9,794 nucleotides of DNA from NCBI GenBank assembly GCA_938045085.1, contig CALINZ010000276.1:1-9794 (forward strand), in the 5' to 3' direction. The stretch comes from an uncultured Collinsella sp. (GTDB taxonomy: Bacteria; Actinomycetota; Coriobacteriia; Coriobacteriales; Coriobacteriaceae). The translations under genes were made by a program, and so were the position numbers. Positions within the stretch are counted from its first letter, which is position 1; every line of letters begins with the position of its first letter. The notes below the pieces were generated by a model. That model saw only the letters and a program-made list of their open reading frames with translations, had not been told where the DNA came from and did not search any database. Of the stretch, positions 1-4,581 are shown piece after piece.

Positions 1-321
1 CTTCGTTAAACGGGCGCTAGGGCGTCACCCTTACACCAACATTTTCGACGCGATCAAGTTTTCGCCCATAGCAACATAGAAGCACTGAATTATGATGAGC
101 TTGTTAGGCGACTTCCTTTAACTTTCAGCGAAATTCAAAAACTAATCGACTTCGCACTCGATCTAACAATCGAATTATTCGCCAAAATTACTGGTATTGA
201 AAAAGATCGATTGCCCAAGAACTACAACGATATACAAGGCCTCCTAAAATATGCGGAGGTTGGCATGGAGGCTGTTGAGCAGCATTTGGTTAATCTAAAG
301 GATTCAAGCGCCTGCAAGTAG
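1..321 (+). pseudogene. C-terminal part of a HEPN (AbiU2-like) protein, 5' cut by the window and apparently frameshifted
   Basis: The frame ending at TAG 319-321 reads an alpha-helical protein tail with RRDQVFAHSN encoded at 46-75. R(49-51) and H(67-69) form the Rx5H spacing typical of HEPN ribonuclease domains, and the context (YRD..AHsD-like, then a long helix) resembles the AbiU2-type HEPN family. This frame has a TAA at 7-9 and no usable start after it. The neighbouring frame, open from base 2, reads FVKRALGRHPYTNI up to a run of four T at 42-45. One extra T there would join it seamlessly as ...YTNI-F-RRDQVFAH. I therefore infer a one-base deletion, either real decay or a sequencing error. 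HEPN proteins of this type are usually RNases in abortive infection or toxin-antitoxin systems. The family assignment rests on the motif and helical pattern only; the N-terminal part lies outside the window. Confidence 0.45.
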
Positions 322-344
322 TTAAGCATGCGGGCGCTTGAATC
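301..344. repeat. Long inverted repeat (hairpin) across the end of the HEPN gene
   Basis: Bases 301-316 pair with 329-344: 15 Watson-Crick pairs and one G-T, with a 12-base loop. The left arm lies inside the last codons and the stop codon TAG falls in the loop. No T-run follows on the + strand, so it is not a standard intrinsic terminator. It could protect a 3' end, act as a Rho-linked pause, or be the scar of an inverted duplication. Confidence 0.6.
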
Positions 345-507
345 TGAAGACGATCCTTGACATAAAGTCCGACTTTCGCACAATGACGGTTTTCCATGCC
401 AAAAAGACACTGAAGTGTGAGGTGGTTCAAATCTCAGTAATACAAATAATCAGCAGTTCAGGTCTTATGGGAATAATTCAATTCGCATCACGTTGCATCT
501 AAGCGGC

Positions 508-529
508 TGTTTATACTTGGATATAAACA
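508..529. promoter_or_regulatory. Perfect dyad, candidate operator of the acidic-protein/DUF4160 pair
   Basis: TGTTTATA at 508-515 and TATAAACA at 522-529 are perfect 8-base inverted arms around a 6-base spacer. The dyad ends just before the ribosome binding site TAAGGAGG (531-538) of the next gene. It includes TATACT (512-517) and TATAAA (522-527), either of which could be a -10 box, although I see no convincing -35. A dyad over the promoter is the usual arrangement for self-regulated toxin-antitoxin operons. The operator role is inferred. Confidence 0.45.
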
Positions 530-543
530 CTAAGGAGGCAGCA

Positions 544-810
544 ATGCTTTGGAGCTATGTTCAGCTAGATGACGGCACTCAGTTTGCCTACTCAGAAACA
601 CGAGACGACGGGACCGTTCGCGTAGCCGTCGAGCGCCCGGTTGATTTTGGTTTTGACCATGCAGAATGCTTTCTACCTGCGGTCAAATGGTTTAACGTCG
701 AAGGATTTTCTACTGACGATTTGGATTTTTTGACCGAGTTCGTTAGATCAAACGCTCCGTTTATCTTCGAGCTTGCAGAACGGCAAAAAGCTGGACCGGC
801 GGTGGCATAA
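544..810 (+). CDS. Small acidic protein, unknown family; candidate antitoxin-like partner of DUF4160
   Basis: This is an 88-residue protein. The start ATG 544 is chosen for its strong Shine-Dalgarno TAAGGAGG (531-538), 5 bases away; a TTG at 493 would extend the frame but has no such site and would place the dyad inside the gene. The protein is acidic (16 Asp/Glu against 7 Lys/Arg), has no signal peptide or membrane segment, and looks like one compact domain: a beta-rich first half (LWSYVQLDDGTQFAYSET) and a helical second half (TDDLDFLTEFVRSNAPFIFE). I recognise no named domain. Its stop overlaps the next start by one base (TAATG), so the two are translationally coupled. Small acidic protein first, basic protein second, with a dyad in front, matches a type II toxin-antitoxin layout, but that function is inferred. 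It does not resemble DUF2442, the partner DUF4160 often has elsewhere. Confidence 0.75.
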   Translation: MLWSYVQLDDGTQFAYSETRDDGTVRVAVERPVDFGFDHAECFLPAVKWFNVEGFSTDDLDFLTEFVRSNAPFIFELAERQKAGPAVA

Positions 811-1088
811 TGCCTCGAATTCTTGTTTTTGGACAGTATGTTCTGTTCTTTTGGATCGCGGAAAACGGAGAACCCGTTCACATCCATGTAGGGGTAAAGA
901 GGGCGGCAGCTAATTCGACTAAGTTTTGGCTCACTAAAAATGGCGGATGCACAGTTGCGAACAACGAGAGCAAGATTCCGGCTAAGGATCTCAGGGATCT
1001 TTCAAAACTAATCACCATGAACCATCGATACATTTGTGCCAAGTGGCGCGAAACCTTTGGTGATGATTCCCTGACATTCTATTGCTAA
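810..1088 (+). CDS. DUF4160 domain protein
   Basis: This is a 92-residue basic protein whose ATG (810-812) shares its A with the preceding TAA. It shows the DUF4160 pattern along its length: an N-terminal beta hairpin (PRILVFGQYVLFFW), the signature GEPVHIHVG near residues 20-28, a KFWL strand, and the C-terminal helical part with NHRYICAKWRETFG, where the family usually has a conserved W and G. DUF4160 proteins are short, widespread in mobile or accessory regions, and commonly encoded beside another small gene such as DUF2442. A toxin-antitoxin-like role has been suggested from that pairing, but I know of no proven biochemistry. The product here is full length. It carries a net positive charge, opposite to its partner, as expected for a complex. 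Confidence 0.8.
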   Translation: MPRILVFGQYVLFFWIAENGEPVHIHVGVKRAAANSTKFWLTKNGGCTVANNESKIPAKDLRDLSKLITMNHRYICAKWRETFGDDSLTFYC

Positions 1089-1122
1089 ACCGCAATTGAG
1101 CCATGATTACGCTTGTCAACTC

Positions 1123-1325
1123 ATGATTGCCGATGTTGACGGGCGGGACCTTCCTGTTACGCCGCTAGTGCTCCAATCGTACTTTCCGATAGCCCGGAAC
1201 CCAAAGACAACCAGCACTACGCCTGGATCCAGGACCTTGTTTCCGGAAACCGCACGCGAGCAGAACTCGCCGACGAGCTGCGCCGCAATTGCGTTGTGTG
1301 TCTCGACGGTGCGTCGCACGTATAA
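1123..1325 (+). pseudogene. Decayed coding stretch upstream of the DUF3825 gene
   Basis: There is no intact gene between 1089 and 1349, but the DNA looks formerly coding. From ATG 1123 one frame reads MIADVDGRDLPVTPLVLQSYF. From about 1180 the next frame reads a better protein, including DNQHYAWIQDLVSGNRTRAE and a helical continuation, to TAA 1323-1325. That second frame has no start codon after its upstream stop at 1137-1139, and it is the same frame as the DUF3825 start at 1350. It may be the broken N-terminal part of that protein, or of an unrelated gene. The family is not recognised. Confidence 0.3.
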
Positions 1326-1349
1326 AATCTAAGCATCCAAACTCTAACT

Positions 1350-2158
1350 ATGAAATGGAATGGACGCCACATGGAGATCCCAAGCACCCTGTGCAGCAAT
1401 GTGTACGACTTCGCGTTTTGCCCCGAGCCCTGCTACGACCGCCTGGTCGACCTCGCCGACCCCGAGGACTGGGGTCCCGGCAACCGCATCCTCAAAACTA
1501 CCTGTCGTTCTCATTTAGCCGCGCGGTGTTCTTGACCGAGCGTGACGTGGACCAGACCGCGCCGTCCAACCTGCCGCTGGTGTTCGACGACGACCGCTGC
1601 CTATTCAACACCGGCCTGTACACGCGCCGCTACGAGACCATCTATGGCCTGTTTGAGCCCAATACCAAGCCCGATGCGCGCCAGCGCTGGTTTTTGAAGG
1701 GCTTCTTTAAGGAGAGCGACCCTATGCTGGTCTCGTTTGAGTACCTGCCGTGCCGTGTGCGCTTTGCCGAGGACCCCTCCGAGCTGGTCTTTGACTACCG
1801 ACTGCCCATCCGCTCCAACATCGACCACATTCTGGGCGACGAGGAGAACCTTACGCGCATCCCCGCCAGCCTGATGGGGGAGGACAACTCGCTGCTGCTG
1901 CGCCGCGCTTTTGAGGGCGCCGTCGTCGAGGCCGCCCGCCGCGCCGCCGCAAACTACACGCTCGCTGTGCCGCAGTTCTACGGCGGCCGGATCCAGCTGC
2001 TCTTGCCGCTATGCCTTACCGGAGACAAGCCCGAGCTAGCGCTGACCATCCAGCGCGAGGACGGCTTCTACGCCGCGCGCACCTGCCTCACACTCGATAT
2101 GGCCTACAACAACGCGCGACTTATTTGCCGCCCCGAGACTTCGTGGATAAAGCGGTAA
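1350..2158 (+). pseudogene. DUF3825 domain protein gene with a one-base frameshift
   Basis: From ATG 1350 one frame gives MKWNGRHMEIPST... followed by YDFAFCPEP and LADPEDWGPGNRILK. At a run of four A (1494-1497) coding switches to the adjacent frame and continues NYLSFSFSRAVF to TAA 2156-2158. One extra A (AAA AAC TAC) restores a continuous product of about 269 residues. The repaired protein has the DUF3825 landmarks in order: YDFAF near the start, PEDW, a CLFNTGLYTRRYETIYGLFE block, PQFYGGRIQLLLPL, and the very typical end LTLDMAYNNARLI. DUF3825 was defined from gut metagenome sequences and has no established function to my knowledge. The start is uncertain: there is no good ribosome binding site before 1350, and the same frame carries a decayed stretch upstream after an in-frame stop, so the original protein may have been longer. 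It is either a true pseudogene or a homopolymer sequencing error. Confidence 0.75.
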
Positions 2159-2181
2159 ATGGTTGTTTAGCTGCGGTTTTT
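2152..2181 (+). terminator. Weak candidate terminator of the DUF3825 gene
   Basis: GCGGTAAA (2152-2159, overlapping the stop codon) can pair with TTTAGCTGC (2166-2174) through one G-T pair and one bulged base. GG and a run of five T (2177-2181) follow. The stem is imperfect. Confidence 0.3.
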
Positions 2182-2246
2182 CCGATTGCTTTGGTTGTTT
2201 CGGCTTGGCTAGCACCCACGAATTTAAAATAGGGGGCAAAAAGTTC

Positions 2247-2276
2247 TTGGTAAACCACGCACGGCTATGTTAGTAT
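2247..2276 (+). promoter_or_regulatory. Promoter of tRNA-Val
   Basis: TTGGTA (2247-2252) and TAGTAT (2271-2276) are separated by 18 bases. The -10 is preceded by TG one base away (TGTTAGTAT), giving an extended -10. Predicted initiation falls near 2283, about 14 bases before the mature tRNA. Assigned by consensus and position only. Confidence 0.6.
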
Positions 2277-2296
2277 CTCTTTTGCCGAAAGGCGAC

Positions 2297-2371
2297 GGGC
2301 GATTGGCTCAGGGGTAGAGCATATCCTTCACACGGATGGGGTCACAAGTTCGAATCTTGTATCGCCCACCA
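2297..2371 (+). tRNA. tRNA-Val(CAC), CCA end encoded
   Basis: All four arms fold. The acceptor stem is GGGCGAT (2297-2303) with ATCGCCC (2361-2367), and the D stem is GCTC/GAGC. The anticodon stem is TATCC/GGATG with loop TTCACAC (2327-2333) and anticodon CAC (2329-2331), which reads GUG valine codons. The T arm is ACAAG-TTCGAAT-CTTGT. Discriminator A2368 is followed by an encoded CCA (2369-2371). It is a single-gene unit with its own promoter and terminator, between two accessory regions. Confidence 0.95.
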
Positions 2372-2382
2372 TCAAAAGCGCA

Positions 2383-2417
2383 GGTCAGAGGTGTTAAGCC
2401 TCTGGCCTTTTTCTTTT
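2383..2417 (+). terminator. Intrinsic terminator of tRNA-Val
   Basis: GGTCAGAGG (2383-2391) pairs with CCTCTGGCC (2399-2407) with one G-T pair and a 7-base loop. A T-rich tract TTTTTCTTTTT starts at 2408. It lies 12 bases after the CCA end. Confidence 0.85.
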
Positions 2418-2749
2418 TGATACCAAGGCCGACACCAAAATCGACTCGAAGTCGTATAAGGCGTCTTTTTTATCGCGCCCTTTTTTGACGCCATTGCATG
2501 TTTTGTATAAAACACATCCGTATTTTCAGCGAACTCCCCATGTGATTCGAGCGCAAATGTGGAGACAGGGACCGCATGCCCAGAGCGCCTTCCAGCGGAT
2601 TTCTATCACACGACGGTTTTTCGGCAGAACTCGTCAAGCTTTTGGTCAGCGTTTGGTCAGCTTCCGGTACTTACCCGCATGATGCCCCAGTAGATAATCG
2701 TCCACGACCACAACCGCATGGCCTACGGCCGATACCAGGGGAGGCGCAA
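2418..2749. other. Intergenic region before the PD-(D/E)xK gene
   Basis: I see no supported gene here. A reading frame is open from ATG 2576 into the next gene, but its 58 residues (rich in Pro, Ser and His) do not look like protein and it lacks a good ribosome binding site. The region holds two promoter candidates: TTGACG (2485-2490) with TATAAA (2506-2511) at a short 15-base spacing, and GATAAT (2693-2698) with only a weak -35 (TTACCC, 2671-2676). It also holds a short tandem repeat (2641-2661). GGCGTC (2460-2465) and GACGCC (2487-2492) are inverted, each next to a T-run. Confidence 0.4.
2641..2661. repeat. Two-copy tandem repeat, 11-base period
   Basis: TTTGGTCAGC occurs at 2641-2650 and 2652-2661, separated by a single G. 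It lies about 90 bases before the start of the PD-(D/E)xK gene and just upstream of a candidate -10 (2693-2698). One helical turn of spacing would place a bound protein on one face of the DNA, but this is speculation and chance is possible. Confidence 0.4.
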
Positions 2750-3934
2750 ATGGACGAAATCGTCTGCGCAAACACTGCATTCCGCTATTGGCGCTGCCCA
2801 CCGCAGGTGCGCAATCTCTACCCGCGCCTGCCCAACTCCGAAGACGGCTGGCGAGCTCTATCCCAAGCCCCTTTTGTAACCGAAGTCCTCAAGACCCCGA
2901 TTATCGCTGTTGCTTCGCCAGGTTGTTGTAATCACCACTCGGGATTGCGCTCTACTATTCGCTGGGAAGGGGCATCGGATGCCGGCACAACAATCGACAC
3001 TAATTTAGGCTTTAGTGTCACCAATCCGCTTAACACGTTATTTACTATGACACGCTTTGTGTCCCAAATAGATCTCGTACTGGCTATGTACGAACTTTGC
3101 GGTTGGTTTTCTGTTTTCGAGCCGGCCCCCGCTGCCGAAATGCAGCTAAAAATGGCGGTAGAGGAGAATCGCAATTCCAGCACGCAAAATTTGTTCGAAC
3201 TTGGAGAGGGCGAAGACGAGGTTCCTTGGAAACGAGTTTATGCCCGCGCAACCGTTAAGGACCCAGAAAATGATAGCCAAACGAGCAAGCGTGAAGATGG
3301 AAGAGAGGTTACGAAACTCAAAGGTACTTCTCTTTGGATGAGAAAGCCGCTCATCGAACTGAGCGACCTGCATCGTTTCGCCGACAAGGTCAAAAGTCAA
3401 ATGTGGGGAAAGCAGTTTTATGATGCCGCTCAGCGGGTTATCGGCATTGCTGCGTCTCCGCTCGAGGTCGCTGGGGTCCTGCTTCTAAGTCGTTCTCGAC
3501 GTCTAGGTGGTGCAGGATTCAGATACGTGTACCTCAACGATTTAACCCCTCTATCCATGGCGGCCCAAAGCATCGCAGGCCAAAAGGTCTGCTACGGCGA
3601 CATCGTGATCGTAAACCCAATCCTAATGAAGGCAGTAATTATCGAGATCCAAGGTGAAGTCATCCATGGCTCAGGCGCGGTACTTGATCACGATGCGGAG
3701 CGCATGACTGCGCTCCAGAGCATGGGTTTCGATGTATTCCTGGTGACTCACGATATGCTCAACGATTCAAAGCAGCTAGACACCATAGTCAGAAGTGTCT
3801 GCGACCGTTTAGGGATTCGCTATAAAGCCAAAACTGAAGCAATGAAATCCGCCGAGACGCGACTGCGAGCAAATGTTTTGTGCAACTGGTTGGAAATCGG
3901 AATTAGCCGGCGACAAGGCGCTAGAACTACCTAG
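2750..3934 (+). CDS. Accessory protein with a C-terminal PD-(D/E)xK (Vsr/DUF559-like) nuclease domain
   Basis: The product is 394 residues. ATG 2750 is chosen over the longer frame (2576) because GGGGAGG (2738-2744) stands 5 bases before it. The N-terminal part (CANTAFRYWRCPPQVRNLYP) recalls the opening of a group of Coriobacteriia accessory proteins. The middle contains YELCGWFSVFEPAP and a charged stretch. The C-terminal third has the layout of a small restriction-endonuclease fold: SPLE with E239, GDIVIV with D284, then IEIQGEVIH with E299 and Q301 (D-x14-E-x-Q in place of the usual ExK), then DHDAERMTALQSMGFDVFLV, as in Vsr/DUF559 domains. Cleavage activity is inferred. There is no signal peptide or membrane segment. 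Base composition is clearly less GC-rich than the core genes from 4582 on, which suggests transfer. It stands alone between two tRNA units; a role in defence or as a toxin-like effector is only a guess. The last residues may be frameshifted (see findings). Confidence 0.7.
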   Translation: MDEIVCANTAFRYWRCPPQVRNLYPRLPNSEDGWRALSQAPFVTEVLKTPIIAVASPGCCNHHSGLRSTIRWEGASDAGTTIDTNLGFSVTNPLNTLFTMTRFVSQIDLVLAMYELCGWFSVFEPAPAAEMQLKMAVEENRNSSTQNLFELGEGEDEVPWKRVYARATVKDPENDSQTSKREDGREVTKLKGTSLWMRKPLIELSDLHRFADKVKSQMWGKQFYDAAQRVIGIAASPLEVAGVLLLSRSRRLGGAGFRYVYLNDLTPLSMAAQSIAGQKVCYGDIVIVNPILMKAVIIEIQGEVIHGSGAVLDHDAERMTALQSMGFDVFLVTHDMLNDSKQLDTIVRSVCDRLGIRYKAKTEAMKSAETRLRANVLCNWLEIGISRRQGARTT

Positions 3935-4392
3935 TTTGCCTGTTAGTGAATTAATGTCATTTCAAAACTATGTCGGATTACGGGGCTGGACCCGGACCGG
4001 CCGTCCATGCCCTGCATTTCACGGAATGCGCAAGCCGTCTAACTGCGGTTTTGATTTTACCGATGACGGCATGCTCGGGGGGTTCCCGGCCCGGCCCCGT
4101 AAACCGGCATGGTTTTGAAATCGCCGGGTCGGCGGGAGCGCGATCGGCCCCGGTAACGGGCCTGGCGCCGGCAGGACGGCCGTTGGGCGGATGGCGGCCC
4201 GTGGGGTGGAAGCGAAAACCGGCGAGCGGCGGAACCCGAGATGCCCTGGGGGCGCCGGGGAGGAGGGCGGCGGCAGCGCCGCCCTCCCGCGGGGCGCGCC
4301 CCGCGGACTTAGTCGGGCATCGCGGGCCCATCGCTCTCGAGTCCGTCCCGCATCCGCGCCGCCGCCCCAGGAAAGTTTTTCCAAAATTGTCC
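3935..4392. other. GC-rich, palindrome-rich non-coding region
   Basis: I find no supported gene here. The first 45 bases are still AT-rich and may be former coding sequence. From about 3980 composition jumps to very high GC. Several dyads are visible: GCATT/AATGC (4014-4018 with 4025-4029), the strong hairpin 4262-4287, and a 20-base perfect palindrome (4287-4306). CGGCCGTCC (3998-4006) recurs inverted as GGACGGCCG (4174-4182). Open frames here, including a long antisense one, look like composition artefacts. It could be a dispersed repeat, a structured RNA, or debris of an old insertion. Confidence 0.5.
4262..4306. repeat. Adjacent strong hairpin and 20-base perfect palindrome
   Basis: GGAGGGCGGCG (4262-4272) and CGCCGCCCTCC (4277-4287) form 11 perfect pairs around a GCAG loop. 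Sharing base 4287, CCGCGGGGCG (4287-4296) and CGCCCCGCGG (4297-4306) form a loopless perfect palindrome. No T-run follows, so neither is a standard terminator. Confidence 0.75.
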
Positions 4393-4421
4393 TTGCATCG
4401 GCGGGGGAGTTCCCGTATAGT
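4393..4421 (+). promoter_or_regulatory. Promoter of tRNA-Ala, possibly also serving the ABC-F gene
   Basis: TTGCAT (4393-4398) and TATAGT (4416-4421) at the ideal 17-base spacing predict initiation near 4428, about 6 bases before the tRNA. Between the tRNA terminator and the ABC-F start there is no other promoter I can see. Confidence 0.7.
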
Positions 4422-4433
4422 ACTTCTTCGCAC

Positions 4434-4506
4434 GGGGGCGTAGCTCAGCTGGGAGAGCGCTTGACTGGCAGTCAAGAGGTCAGGGGTTCGATCCCCCTCG
4501 TCTCCA
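4434..4506 (+). tRNA. tRNA-Ala(GGC), CCA end not encoded
   Basis: The acceptor stem is GGGGGCG (4434-4440) with CGTCTCC (4499-4505) and includes a G3-U70 pair, the hallmark recognised by alanyl-tRNA synthetase. The D stem is GCTC/GAGC. The anticodon stem is CTTGA/TCAAG with loop CTGGCAG (4465-4471) and anticodon GGC (4467-4469), which reads GCC. The T arm is AGGGG-TTCGATC-CCCCT. Discriminator A4506 is followed by CCC, so the CCA end must be added after transcription, unlike in the tRNA-Val of this window. Confidence 0.95.
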
Positions 4507-4522
4507 CCCGAGCATTGAATGA

Positions 4523-4550
4523 GGCTCCAACGCAAGTTGGGGCCTTTTTT
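4523..4550 (+). terminator. Intrinsic terminator between tRNA-Ala and the ABC-F gene
   Basis: GGCTCCAAC (4523-4531) pairs with GTTGGGGCC (4536-4544) with one G-T pair around a GCAA tetraloop, followed by six T (4545-4550). It ends 31 bases before the ABC-F start codon, so it may also act as an attenuator for that gene. Confidence 0.85.
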
Positions 4551-4581
4551 CATATAGGCACACAAGGTCAAAGGCGGCACC

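Noticed and set aside
493..543. Upstream TTG start extending the acidic protein
   Set aside because: It has no ribosome binding site and would put the dyad and the strong Shine-Dalgarno sequence inside the gene.
1289..1349. TATAAA at 1321-1326 as promoter of the DUF3825 gene
   Set aside because: No -35 element at an acceptable distance, and the DNA around it looks like decayed coding sequence.
2460..2492. GGCGTC/GACGCC inverted repeat next to T-runs as a second terminator
   Set aside because: Six pairs around a 21-base loop, with the second arm falling after the T-run, is not a credible intrinsic terminator. A clear one already ends the tRNA-Val unit at 2383-2417.
2576..2749. 58-residue N-terminal extension of the PD-(D/E)xK protein from ATG 2576
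   Set aside because: The residues look non-coding, while ATG 2750 has GGGGAGG at an ideal distance and a promoter-like box lies inside the extension.
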